The notes under the pieces are model-generated. The model was not told the origin of the DNA and did no database searches. It saw nothing but the letters and a program-made list of their open reading frames with translations. A program made the position numbers and the translations under genes. A stretch of 64,000 nt of DNA from Triticum aestivum (Eukaryota > Streptophyta > Magnoliopsida > Poales > Poaceae). The DNA lies in assembly GCF_018294505.1 (NCBI RefSeq), contig NC_057809.1:133646979-133710978 (forward strand), given 5' to 3'. Below, one piece after another: positions 22,117 through 33,574 of this stretch. Within the stretch, counting starts at the first letter, position 1. Each line of letters starts with the position of its first letter.

Positions 22117-24720
22117 ATGGCTCCTTCGATCATCGGTAACGATGCGGTCCAAGGTGAGGTTTTCCTCCCCGGACAGATCTTTGTATTCGGCGGCTTCGCA
22201 CTGCGGGCCAACTCGCTTGGCCATCTGGAGTAGATCGAGAGATACGCCCTTGGCCATCAGGTCAGGTTTGGAAACTTAAACTACACTACTGACATCCGCG
22301 GAGACTTGATCTTCGACGGATTCGAGCCCATGTCAGGTGCGCCGCACGATCACGACGAGCATGACGTAACTCTGCCGTCAGACAGTGTTCGGGAGATCAC
22401 ACCTGCAACTACTCCGGCCCTCAATCCGGAGCAAATTGCGCCATCCGAGGATGGGTGGATAGACCCCGCCATGGAGGCCACACTCTCAGTGGCGATAGAG
22501 CCGGATACTGACTTCACCCCTTACGGGAGTCGTGTTGCCGAACCACTCGATTCGTCTCCGGCCACGGACTCCGAGCCGCCTACGTCCATGCCTATCGAAT
22601 CCGATTGGGCGCCAATCATGGAGTTCACCTCCGCGGATATCTTTCAGCACTCACCTTTCGGCGACGTGCTAAACTCATTAAGGTCTCTCTCCTTGTCAGG
22701 AGAACCTTGGCCAAACTATGTCCGGCTAGAATGGGATGCAGACGATGAAGAAAGTCACTCCCCACCCACCACCCACTTAGTAGCCACTGTCGATGATTTA
22801 ACCGACGTGCTCGACTTCGACTCCGAAGACATCGACGGTATGGACAATGATGCAGGAGACGAACAGGAACCACCGCCCATAGGGCGCTGGACCGTCACCT
22901 CATCATATGATATATACATGGTGGACACCCCCAAATAAGGCAACGGTGACGAGACAACGGGGGATGACCCTACAAGAAGCAACCCAAGCGCCGACGTTAG
23001 CGGCGTCGCTCTAAGTCCCGCCATAGCAAAAGTAGTGATACCGGTATAAGAGGCAATAACACTCCGGATAGTGCCAAAGAAGACAACAATCCCCTCCAGC
23101 ATGAGTTAGAGCGGGAGGGTGAACAAGCTAGCCCTCCAAAGCGGACAACATATAGAGAATCGAAGGAGGACAATTACATGCCTCTCTCCGAAGACAAGGT
23201 GAGCCTCGGTGATGAAGAATTTATCGTGCCTGAGGATCCCGACGAGCAGGAGCGCTTCAAGCGCTGGCTTATAGCCACAGCAAATATCTTGAAGAAAAAG
23301 CAACAACAGCTTCGAGATGATCAAGATTTGCTAACGGAAAGATGGAATGAAGTCCTTGCGGTCGAGGAATACGAACTCGAGCGCCCCTCCAAGAGTTACC
23401 CAAAGTGCAGGTCGCTACCCCGACTCGAGGAGGAAGCATTGAAACCTACATCACTAGTGTACGATGCGGGTGACCGGCCATCTCGCGGCTGAGCCAGAGA
23501 GGCGTTTCAGCCTGAAGTTCAGCCTGCACCTCGCCGCCACTCAAACAAAAATACCAAGGCCCGGGGCAACACACGGCACCTGCGAGACGTATTGGAAAGT
23601 AGGGCAAAACATGCAAGGTCGATATACGGGTCACGGGGGCGCGCGCCAACGCGGGACGATGACCGTCACGCCGGATACACTAAAAGTAAATCCGGCCGGG
23701 CCGAATATAGCAGACAAGACTCATATGAACTGCGTCATGATATAGCCCGGCACAGAGGCGCCACACACCCCCTATGCTTCAATGATGAAGTTATGGATCA
23801 CAAATTCCCGGAGGGTTTTAAACCCGTAAATATCGAATCGTATGATGGTACAACAGATCCCGCTGTATGGATTGAGGATTTCCTCCTCCACATCCACATG
23901 GCTCGCGGTGATGGTCTGCGTGCCATCAAGTACCTCCCACTAAAACTCAAAGGACCAGCTCGACATTGGCTGAATAGCTTGCCAGCAGACTCCGTCGGTA
24001 GTTGGGAGGATTTGGAAGACGCATTCCTTGACAACTTCTAGGGCACTTATGTGCGACCACCAGATGCTGATGACTTGCGCCATATAACTCAGCAGCCAGG
24101 GGAATCGGCTAGGCAATTCTGGACACAGTTCCTAACTAAGAAAAACCAAATTGTCGACTGTCCGGAGGCAGAGGCCTTAGCGACATTCAAGCATAACATC
24201 CGTGACGAGTGGCTCGCCCGGCACCTCGGCCAGGAGAAGCCGAAGTCTATGGCATCCCTCACGACACTCATGACCCGCTTTTGCGTGGGCGAGGATAGCT
24301 GGCTGGCTCGCAGCAACAACACATCAAGGAATCCGGGCACTTCGAATACCAAATATGCCAACGGCAGACCACGTTGTAACAGACACAAGCGCCGCAAGAA
24401 CGGTGATAACGCCGATGATACGGGAGTCAATGCCGGATTCAGAAGCTCTAGATCCGGTTAGCAGAAAAAGCCATTCAAAAGAAGTACACCGGGCCCGTCC
24501 AGTTTGGATCGCATACTTGATCGCTCGTGTCAAATCCACGGCACCCCCGATAAGCCAGCAAATCACACCAACAAAGAATGCTGGGTGTTCAAGCAGGCCG
24601 GCCAGTTGAATGCCAAAAAAAGGACAAGGGGATGCATAGTGATGACGAGGAGGAGCCCTGGCCGCCGAACACGGGAGGACAGAAGAGGTTCCCCCCACAA
24701 GTGAAGACGGTGAACATGAT
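22117..24720 (+). pseudogene. Element E gag, broken
   Basis: ATG at 22117 (MAPSIIGNDAVQGEVFLPGQ). The frame is stopped by TAG at 22231-22233 and TAA at 22936-22938 and shifts several times. Recognisable blocks are a linker with DVLDFDSEDIDGMDND, a coiled-coil-like EQERFKRWLIATANILKKKQ (about 23250), and the retrotransposon-gag core: MDHKFPEGFKPVNIESYDGT, DPAVWIEDFLLHIHMARGD, LKGPARHWLNSLPADS (about 23790-24000), then FWTQFLTKKNQIVDCPEAEA. A zinc-knuckle-like segment (SCQIHGTPD...HTNKECWVF, about 24527-24590) follows. It is co-linear with H gag at 30713-32016. It cannot give a full Gag. Confidence 0.82.
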
Positions 24721-25248
24721 ATACGCAACCCACATTCCCAAGAGGGAACGGAAGCGTGCACTAAGGGACATCTATGCGATGGAGCCCGTCGCCCCAAAGT
24801 TCAACCCATGGTCCTCTTGTCCGATCACCTTCGATCACAGGGACGACCCCACTAGTATCCGTCATGGTGGATCCGCCGCATTGGTCCTAGACCCCATCAT
24901 AGACAGATTTCACCTCACTCGAGTCCTTATGGACGGCGGCAGCAGCCTGAACCTGCTCTATCAGGATACAGTGCGCAAAATGGGTATAGATCCCTCGAGG
25001 ATCAAACACACCAAAACCACCTTTAAGGGCGTCATCCCAGGTGTAGAGGCCCATTGCACGGCTCAATCACACTGGAAGTGGTCTTCGGATCTCCGAACAA
25101 CTTCGGAAGTGAGGAGTTAATCTTCGATATCGTCTCGTTCCACAGTGGCTATCATGCACTGCTCGGGCGAACCGCATTTGCAAAATTCAATGCGGTACCG
25201 AATTACGCATACCTCAAGCTCAAGATGACAGGACCTAGGGGGTCATAA
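24721..25248 (+). pseudogene. Element E aspartic protease, broken
   Basis: The sequence reads TRVLMDGGSSLNLLYQDTVR, with the catalytic Asp codon at about 24932 in the D-G-G-S form of retrotransposon proteases. It continues MGIDPSRIKHTKTTFKGVIP, then a shift near 25050 into a frame reading HSGYHALLGRTAFAKFNAVP and YAYLKLKMTGPRG, the typical protease C-terminal LLGRxxFxxFxAxP block. It stops at 25248, where RT would be expected to begin. Confidence 0.8.
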
Positions 25249-26630
25249 TAGTCAATGGAAACACAGAACGCTCGCTCTGCACGGAAGAGCACACTGTGGC
25301 CCTCGCAGCAGAAGCACAAAGCAGCCTTTTAAGGCAAACCGCCAATTCGGCGATACAACCCGCGGACACCATCAAGCGAGTCCGGAGTAACCTGCAACAG
25401 GATCGCCTGGCACGTTCAGAGCTCGCCCAGCAATTCGGCCCCCATCCCAGTCCCAGTCAAGCAACGAAATCCGTGCCGCGCGTACATAATTACACACTGA
25501 AAATACCATGGGCATAGGCGGGGACACGATCAGGGCACGTCCCGCAATGTGGCTTAACCGCCCTAGGGGCTGCACACCTTTATCATTTTTTCTCTTTCAA
25601 GACCTTACTCTCTAGAAGCCCTTTCCGGCAGTATGATTGCCGGACACATTACGAGAAGGAACAACCAAGGAGGCAAGAAGCTAAGATGTACAAGGGAACC
25701 CACAGGTGGTCTCTAATAACAATCCATATACCCGCTTTTTACTGCCCATATGCAGCTTGCCCTTGGATAGGACATGTCAAATAGTCCTATTTTTTGCTTA
25801 TTGCACTACTTGTATCAGTACTCTTCAACGTATTATTTAAATAACAATGCATAACATTAGTCTATTATTGCATTATCCATCCCTTTTTCTTATATGTTCA
25901 TTTATGACAACTTGCACCCATACATTCTGGTACGGTCAGTACGCCAGGGGATTTTGTTTACCCCATAATACGGCGTGAGAAGTACGAACACTTTGGACAG
26001 TGCGGCACCCCGAACTTATAACATTATATGCATCAGCTCCGAATCATGTCTTGGGTCAATAGTTGGGTTTGCCCGGCTCCCATGTTTTGGTACCTTACGT
26101 TCTGCTATATCAGCTAAGGTAGCGCTGGGAGAACTACTGTGATTGTGTCCCAGTTCTTCTGGACGAGCACCTCAGTAGAGAAAGCCGAAAACTGACTGTC
26201 ATGATAAGGCGAGAGCTGGTAGCTGTTCGAGAGGTCTCAAGTCCTTAAAGACTTTTTCCGCTTCAGGCGAGGAGTCGGCCTTGCCCGACTTAGGCGTATA
26301 TAGCGCCCCAAATTCGGCCTTCCGAATACTAGGGGCTTCGCCAAAATTTAAGATTGTAGACTTCTATGGCTAAGTGAAAGTGATAAAGCCTTATAGTCCG
26401 ATTGCCTGGTTCGTTGTGTTGAACACCTCCCTCGAAGGACCCAAAATTGGGATAAAGAGTGCTCAGGTTTATCCCGAACACCCCAGTACTAGTTACATGG
26501 GGGCAGAAGCCGAGGACTGGCCAACTCTTAGATTTTATAAACGGCCGTGCAGAAGGTAATATTTTAAATTCAAAAAGCATTGCATAGCGCAAATGAACTC
26601 ATTTCACATTACAGGATCACACGACCATGT
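25249..26630. other. Non-coding stretch of element E where polymerase would be
   Basis: About 1.4 kb with only short frames. I see no YxDD, integrase HHCC or other polymerase motif on either strand. It separates the sense gag-protease from the end of the antisense gene. Confidence 0.6.
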
Positions 26631-29600
26631 TCATTTAAAAATTACATCTCTAGCACATTCCTCTGCCACAAGGCGGGAACCCTTCAGGACACTGTCATAA
26701 TACATTTCGGGGCAGCGATGCTCCTTGCCCTCCGGCGGCCCCTCCTTCACTAGCTTTACGGCGTCCAGCTTTGCCCAGTGCACCTTCGCCCGGGCAAAAG
26801 CCCTGTGCGCACCCTCGATGCAGACGGACCGCTTTATGACTTCAAGCTGTGGCAGGCATCCACAAGCCGCCTCACCAGACCGAAGTAGCTGCTAGGCAGG
26901 GGATCGCCAGGCCACATCTGGACTATAAGACCCTTCATGGCCTGTTCGGCCGCCTTGTGAAGCTTGACCAGTTGCTTTAGCTGGTCGCTCAAGGGCATTG
27001 GGTGTTCGGTCCCAGTATACTGATACCAGAACAACTTTTCCATCGAGCTCCCCTCCTCAGCTCGGTAAAACTCCGCGGCATCCAGTACACTGCGGGGAAG
27101 ATCTACGAACGCTCCTGGAGAGCTCCGAACTCGGGTAAGTAAAAGGAAAGTTCCCTTCACATGCTTGATTTGCATAGTGAATGCCTTACCCGCTGCTATC
27201 TTCTTCACCGCATCAATCTCCTGGAGGGCCTTGTGGGCTTCAGCCTTGGCGCTCCGTACGCTTTCGAGCGCCTTCGCAAGCTCAGACTCTCGCGTCTTAG
27301 AGTCAAGCTCCAAGGACTCGTGTTTTTTGGCGAGATCCTCGAGCTCTTGCTACACCTCGCCTACCCGGGCTTCTTGCTTTTCCCGCTCAATGTGCTCCTT
27401 GGCCACTTTGTCTTCGTCCTCGGGCAGCGCCTTCTTCAGGGTCGCCACCTCGGTCGTGGCCCCTGGCAAATTCATGATGATCCTATTACTTTACAACTGA
27501 ATTTCTTTTTAATATATAGACAAGGTATTGCTTACCTTTTCTCTCCTCGAGCTGCCTCTTGGTAAGGCCGAGCTCTTCCTCGGACCACTCAAGGTCCTGC
27601 TTCAGTGCAGCGACCTCTGCAGTATGCGCGGCAGCGGCCAGCAGTGAAGCGTGTGTATGCACATAGACATATTCTGATTAGACTCCTGAGTCATTATTTG
27701 ATCCTCTATTCGGCCTTTCTTCTCGAACACCAAACAAAGCATCAGGGGCTACTATCTATGCGGTAATATTTTCCTATATTTTGATTGCTTACCTGAAAGC
27801 CTGTTAGGAGGCTGGCACAAGCTTTGGTTAGTCCGTTTTTGGCGGACTGAACTTTCTCGATCACCGCACTCATGATAGTGCGGTGCTCTTCATCGATGGA
27901 AGCGCCATGAAGCGCTTCCAGCAAGTTGTTCGGTGCCTCTGGATGTACAGAGGCCACTGGCACGGGCGGCTTTCCCCTCTTAATGGGGGATCGCCTGCCG
28001 GAGTCCGAAACCACCGAAAGTTCCGGCGCAGTGTTCGGCTGGGGGCCGAACTTGGAGCCCGTGGGAGTCTTGCTCCCTTTGTGCCTAGGGTCCGGAAGGT
28101 CGCCTCGAGGAGCCCCTAGGACTACCTCCCCTCGGCTCAGTGCCTTTTGAGACAACACCTCGACGTTGTCCGTAGGGAAAGGGGTGGAGGTGGTCGGAAG
28201 TGAATCGCTATTCATATCCGACGAGTCCAAAGAACCGTCCGACGAAGATACGTCGAGACGGGCTCGGGACGGACTGCATAATCATATTCAGCATAAGGAG
28301 AAGCAGTACAATAAAACATACCATTAATTACTATGGTATCCGGATACTTACGACTTCGCCAAGGGCTTGTCCCTGGGTAACCACTCGTCGCCGCTGTAGG
28401 CGGCCGTCGTGGAGCAGTCCGGAAGGAGGGTCCTTTCCTTCTTGGACCCTTCGGCCTCCCCGGTTGGGGCGGCCTTCCTTTTCTTGTCTCCCTCGGCTAG
28501 GGGGGAGAACTTTCCTCTTCCTCCTCCTCGTTTTCATGGGAGGAGTGCGCTTCGGAGTTATCGGACGATGAGTCCGATATAACCTTGCGCCGGAGACCCT
28601 TTCGGGTCCTCGTGGCCTTCTTGTTGGCCTTCTTCACCGGCACCTCGTAAGGCGCCAGAACCAGCATCTCCGTTAGGAGAACATCTGCAGGATCTTCAGG
28701 CAGGGGGGCTGGGCAATCGATCTACTCCGCTGTCTCTACCCAGTCCTGTTAATGGCATGGAAGCTTAGATCCCGCACATGATTAAACTGGGGCAAATAAA
28801 TATCTTGTGAGATATAAAAACTTACCGGATTGGCATGGCGCTTTGCGCTGAGTCCGCAGTCCTCGATAAGGGGAGGAGGTACCTCGACGCCCTTGAATAG
28901 CACCTTCCAGACGTCCTTGTGCGTCGTGTCGAAGAGCTCTCGCAGCGTCTGGTGCTTGGCCGGGTCAAACTCCTACAAATTGAATACCCGTCGTTGACAC
29001 GGGACGATCCGGCGGAAGAGCATGACCTGGACCACATTGATGAGCTTGATTTTCTTGCTCATCATGTTCTTGATGCAGGTCTGGAGTCCGGTCAGCTCTA
29101 CCAGGGAACCCCAGGACATGCCCTTCTCTTTCCAGGAAGTGAGCCGCGTGGGGATTCCAGATCGAAATTCGGGGGCTGCCACCTAGTTGGTGTCGCGCGG
29201 CTCGGTGATGTAGAACCACCCCGATTGCCACCCCTTTATGGTCTCCACATAGGAGCCTTCGAGCCAGGTGACGTTAGGCATTTTGCCCACCATGGCACCT
29301 CCGCACTCTGCTTGTTGGCCGACCACCACCTTTGGTTTAACATTGAAGGTCTTCAGCCACAGGCCGAAGTGGGGCCTGATGCAGAGGAAGGCCTCGCACA
29401 CGACGATAAACGCCGAGATGTTGAGGATGAAATTGGGGGCCAGACCATGAAAATCCAGACCGTAGTAGAATATGAGCCCGCGGACAAACAGGTGAAGGGG
29501 AAATCCCAGTCCACGGACAAAGTGGGTAAGGAAAACTATCGTCTCATGGGGTTCGGGCGTAGGGATGATCTGCCCCGCATCTGGCAGACGGTGCACGATG

Positions 29601-29690
29601 TCTGCGGCCAGATATCTGGCTTCCCGTAGCTTTGTGATGTTCTCCTTCATGACGGAGGAGACCATCCACTTGCCTCCCGCTCCGGACATG
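26631..29690 (-). pseudogene. Antisense multi-exon accessory gene of element E (putative gypsy-type transposon domain + coiled coil)
   Basis: Read on the minus strand it starts MSGAGGKWMVSSVMKENITK at 29690. Inferred exons, with GT-AG borders seen: 28826-29690, 28352-28745, 27793-28273, about 27536-27650, 27190-27462 and 26631-27114. The N-terminal region has GFPLHLFVRGLIFYYGLDFH and NISAFIVVCEAFLCIRPHFG, which I recognise as the plant 'putative gypsy type transposon' domain (Pfam Transposase_28). Then come basic and acidic linkers, a long Glu/Lys/Leu coiled coil (ESELAKALESVRSAKAEAHK) and a C-terminal helix region. Stops in frame at 29183-29185, 28973-28975 and about 27349, and shifts near 28500 and 26850, make it non-functional here. 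Its function is unknown; related ORFs are known as antisense accessory ORFs in plant Gypsy elements. Confidence 0.8.
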
Positions 29691-29800
29691 CTTGGAGTGG
29701 TTTGAGGAGAAAGACGCGAACTTGGGCGCTGGAGCTCGAGTGTGCGAGAATGGATAAGCAAGGAGGAAGAAGTTGTGGGTAAAAAGGGTGAATCTTTGTC

Positions 29801-29810
29801 CCTTTATAAG
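29801..29810 (-). promoter_or_regulatory. TATA-like box for the antisense gene
   Basis: Minus strand CTTATAAAGG lies about 110 bp upstream of the antisense ATG (29690) and upstream of no sense gene. It suggests that the accessory gene has its own promoter inside the element rather than using an LTR. Sequence inference only. Confidence 0.5.
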
Positions 29811-30241
29811 GGCGGAAGAGGTGATGTGCCTCCCCACTTACCTGGTAAAATCGCTTATTCCCCAAACGCCGTAATTGATGGTGCGGTTGGGTTACCCGTA
29901 CCCGTATTGATGAAAATCCCGTGATAAGAGGACACGATCTCTGCTTTGACAAGACGTGTCAAGAAAACCGCCTCGCGATATGTGCAGTATTGGTTGAGAA
30001 AAACAATTCAAATAATGACCGGGTCATGGTATGATGTCATGTTGCTAATGTGTCAGCAGATTAGATTTGTGGAAATATTATTCTCTCTACGGTGGTATGT
30101 GGAACTTGTTTTGCAGAGCCGGACACTATCCTTGTGTTCAAAATCTTCTATGGAGTATTCGGAGGAAGAACCCGCCTTGCAATGCCAAAGACAAATCTGC
30201 ACGTCGGACACATCGTCATTGAAGCCTGGTTCAGGGGCTAC

Positions 30242-30712
30242 TGAGGGAGTCCTGGATTAGGGGGGCTCCAGATAGCTGGACTATATCCTTTGGCCGAACT
30301 GTTGGACTATGAATATACAAGATTGAAGACGTCGTCCCGTGTCCGGATGGGACTTTCCTTGGCATGGAAGGCAAGCTTGGCAATACGGATATGTAGAGCT
30401 CCTCCCTTGTAACCGACTCTGTGTAACCCTAGCCCCCTCTGGTGTCTATATAAACCGGAGGGTTTAGTCCATAGGATGACATACAATCATACCATAGGCT
30501 AGCTTCTAGGGTTTAGCCTCTACGATCTCGTGGTAGATCAACTCTTGTAATACTCATATCATCAAGATCAATCAAGTAGGAAGTAGGGTATTACCTCCAT
30601 CGAGAGGGCCCGAACCTGGGTAAACATCGTGTCCCCCGCCTCCTGTTACCATTCACCTTAGATGCATAGTTCGGGACCCCCTACCCGAGATCTGCCGGTT
30701 TTGACACCGACA
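30242..30712 (+). mobile_element. 3' LTR of element E (LTR5)
   Basis: 471 bp from TGAGGGAGTCCTGGATTAGG to ACACCGACA, followed by the CTCGC target duplication and then host gag. It differs from LTR4 at a scatter of positions, so E is not a very recent insertion. Confidence 0.92.
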
Positions 30713-32016
30713 CTCGCCATCACAGAGGTGTCACCTCTAAACTATGCCCAATTCGAACTGAGGGCTGAGACTAGGGAATTTTACATCCTACCCACCATCC
30801 ACTCAGTAGTCATTGTCGAGGACTTAACCGACATGCTAGACTACGCTTCTGAAGACATCGATGGCATGGACGACGATGTCAAAACCGAACCAGGTCAAGA
30901 CCCACCCATCACTGGGCATTGGACGACCACTACTACTTACGATGTATACATGGTGGACACCCTTGATAAAAAAGACAATGATGGCACTCAAGATCCAGAT
31001 GAGGATAAGCACATCAATGAACCACCGAAACGCCGACGTCAGCGGCGCCTCTCACGATCACGTCGAGGAAGGGAAAGCAACACCGGCATCAGAGACAATG
31101 ACACTTCGAAGAATGCCGAAGACCCTGAAAGCCCCGTAGAGCCAGTGTTCGAGCAGGATGAAAGGGAAGAGGGTCAATTCAGTCCCGAAAAACCCGCCGA
31201 TCACGAGGATTCGGAAGATAGTAACTACATACCTGTCTCCGAAGAGGAGATTAACCTCGGTGACAAAGATTTCATCATCCCAAAAGATCCCCTCGAACAA
31301 GAACGCTTCAAGCGACAGCTTATGGCCACCGTGCGGAGCCTGAAAAAGAAACAGCAGCAGATTAAAGCTGGACAGGATACGCTCAACGACAGATGGACTA
31401 AGGTCCTAGCCGCCAAAGAAGGATATGGCTTTGAGCGCCCAACAAAGAGTTACCAAAAATGCAGGCTACTGCCACAACTCGACAACAAGGCCCTTGCACC
31501 AATACCGTCAAAAATACAATTAGGTTGAAATACGGGACCAACCACCACATGGACGGGATAAAATGACTATTCGTGCCGAACACCAGCCCGCGTCCCCTCG
31601 CCATAGAGGCAGGAAGACAGCGGCTCCGGGCTACATGTACGACTTACGTCAGGACCCGACCAATAGAGCCAGCAAGACTAGATCAATCTATGGATCAAGA
31701 GGACGTGCCCCAGCACGAGATGATGGCCATCAAGCCTGGCACAACAAACATAACCAAGTCCGGGATCAGCACAGAACACAGATGTCATCCGAACTCCGTC
31801 GCCCGCTACAGAGGTGCCACACACCCTATGTGCTTTCCGATGAGGTAATGCTGCACAAATTTCCGAAAGGGTTTAAACCCGTGAACATCGAGCAACATGA
31901 TGGAACGACGGATCCCGCTGTATGGATAGATGATTTTCTTCTCCACATTCACATGGCTCGCGGAGATGATCTCCACGCCATTAAATACCTCCCTCTAAAG
32001 CTGAAAGGACCAGCAC
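30713..32016 (+). pseudogene. Element H gag, continuation after E
   Basis: After the CTCGC duplication the frame resumes H gag (ITEVSPLNYAQFEL), then VVIVEDLTDMLDYASEDIDG, a coiled-coil-like LEQERFKRQLMATVRSLKKK, and, after a stop near 31528 and a shift, SIYGSRGRAPARDDGHQAWH, MLHKFPKGFKPVNIEQHDGT and DPAVWIDDFLLHIHMARGDD. It ends at KGPA, where another LTR begins (32017). It matches E gag block for block. Confidence 0.85.
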
Positions 32017-33574
32017 TGTTGGGGATATAAATATTGTGTTTGAACCGCCCAGGAGGGGCCGGGTCATACCACTAGTGGCTTATCAGTGAAGATGGCAGAT
32101 CATACAAGCCCATTGACGGCCCAAGACCCAGAGGCGACTTGAGGCCCAAGAGGATGAACCGCCATATGTGTAACTTGTATTGTAAGGCAAGTTTAGTTAG
32201 TCACTAAGCTGGACACGTTGCGTATGAGCCGTCCAGGACTCCGTGAGCCGTTGGGCGTCAACCTGTGTATATAAAGGGATGACCGGGCGGTGGTTTAGGG
32301 CAAGAAACAAGAGATCGATAACTAGGTCAAGTGTATTCGCTCCTTGGTAATCCAAACCCAAGCAATACAACCCTAACTGGAGTAGGCCTTTTACCTTGAT
32401 TGCAAGGGGCCGAACCAGTATAAACTCCATGTGTCCTTTGTCCTATTTAACCCCTTTAAGCTAACCTAGTTGCGATGGCTCCATGACTAAGTCTTTCCGC
32501 TAGGACATCTGCCGTGTCAAGTCCATGACAGTTGGCCCCCATCATGGGGCCAGCGCATGGAGGTTTCGAGTTCTTGAAGGGCAGCTTCGAAGGGATCAAG
32601 GGATACGATGTGGCCCGGATGACCAAGAGTCATCACGGCAAGCTCTACATCGACGATGCAGGCTAGGGCCCCGAGGCCGTCTCAATTGAGTATGGGTACC
32701 GGGTCCCCTTAGGCGGAATCCACGTCTTCATCGGCAAGATTGGCGAACTGGGCGCTCAGCCGAACACCTGCACCGACATCATCGAGACGGCTCAGCGTGC
32801 ACGACCCACCTGAGTTCAACCTGCCGTGAAGCACGCCTTTGTTGGTTTTATCCATGGGACAGAACTTGAGGCAGGATCTGTGTCTGGAGGTGAGACGGCC
32901 ATCTACTCTGATGGTGAGTTGTCAACCGGTGAGACCAACTCAATGTATCAACTGCAAGACGGCCGGCTTGGGGGCTGTTCTGATGGCGACAGTATTCCGG
33001 GCCCCTATGAGCCGTCGAACAGGGTGGCGATCTTCATGGCTGGTACATAGCCGGTGCTTGGTTCAAGAACCGTTGCTGACCTCTAGCTCAACTGTTGTGG
33101 CAACGGTTGGTGCTACTGGCACTGCGCGCCCGCTGGCTCAAGCTTTGACAGAGTTATTGGAGGCTTTGGTGACTTTGATGGGGGTGGAGGTAACCCCGGA
33201 CAACCAGGAACAACACAAGGTGGATGTGGCGAAGCTATGAGATGAGATAGCTCAAGCCAAGGAGGAGCTGGCAGCTGAGAACACTAGGATGGCTACAAAG
33301 CAAGCTGCTTTGGATGCCCAGGCACAACGGATTGAAGCAGACTCTTTCCGGCTCACCTTGGATCAAAGTGCCTCAAACGAGATCATGAGGAGGAGGCACC
33401 AGAGTCGTTTACCCCTGGTTTATGATGCGAGAAATCTTTTCAACATGCCAGGTGCAGGTACCAGTGACCCGCCAATGGTGAACCGGGCGGCTGAAGCTCC
33501 TGTGACTGGAGCGCCGGTTAAGCCGCACACGATGGATCCGCCTCGTTTGGATGTGACTCTCCCTCGGCATGTGC
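32017..33574 (+). mobile_element. Gypsy element G: 5' LTR and gag start, inserted in H gag
   Basis: The LTR 32017-32530 (514 bp) runs TGTTGGGGATATAA...TCCATGACA with a TATATAAA box at 32268-32275. It is followed by GTTGGCCCCCATCATGGGGC, a primer-site block resembling the TTGGCGCCCACC type. The preceding five bases, AGCAC, are the candidate target duplication; the partner is outside the window or lost. The internal part is cut by the Athila LTR at 33575 and no 3' LTR is visible. Confidence 0.75.
32553..33574 (+). pseudogene. Element G gag N-terminal part, broken
   Basis: A frame with GGFEFLKGSFEGIKGYDVAR, a TAG near 32666, YGYRVPLGGIHVFIGKIGEL and VKHAFVGFIHGTELEAGSVS resembles the N-terminal region of the H/E gag type. 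It stops near 33048. A later frame (33289 on) has an Ala/Gln/Glu-rich coiled coil (MATKQAALDAQAQRIEADSF) and RLPLVYDARNLFNMPGAGTS, typical of plant Gypsy gag linkers. The Athila insertion cuts it at 33574. Confidence 0.6.

Larger units (their letters stand above)
21599..30712 (+). mobile_element. Element E: non-autonomous Gypsy retrotransposon nested in H
   Basis: 5' LTR 21599-22069 (LTR4), internal 22070-30241, 3' LTR 30242-30712 (LTR5). LTRs are 471 bp, TGAGGG...CCGACA. Target duplication CTCGC lies after LTR5 (30713-30717) and before LTR2, LTR3 and LTR4. The internal region has broken gag and protease, about 1.4 kb of non-coding DNA, an antisense multi-exon gene, and a purine-rich stretch (TTCAGGGGCTAC) before LTR5. 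No RT, RNase H or integrase is seen. Host H gag resumes in frame after LTR5. Confidence 0.88.

Noticed and set aside
24089..24797. Minus-strand frames opposite E gag
   Set aside because: The plus strand carries the retrotransposon gag core and knuckle; the minus frames have no recognisable content.
28919..29629. 236-codon plus-strand frame in element E
   Set aside because: It is the reverse shadow of the antisense accessory gene, whose minus-strand frame matches a known domain and has splice sites.
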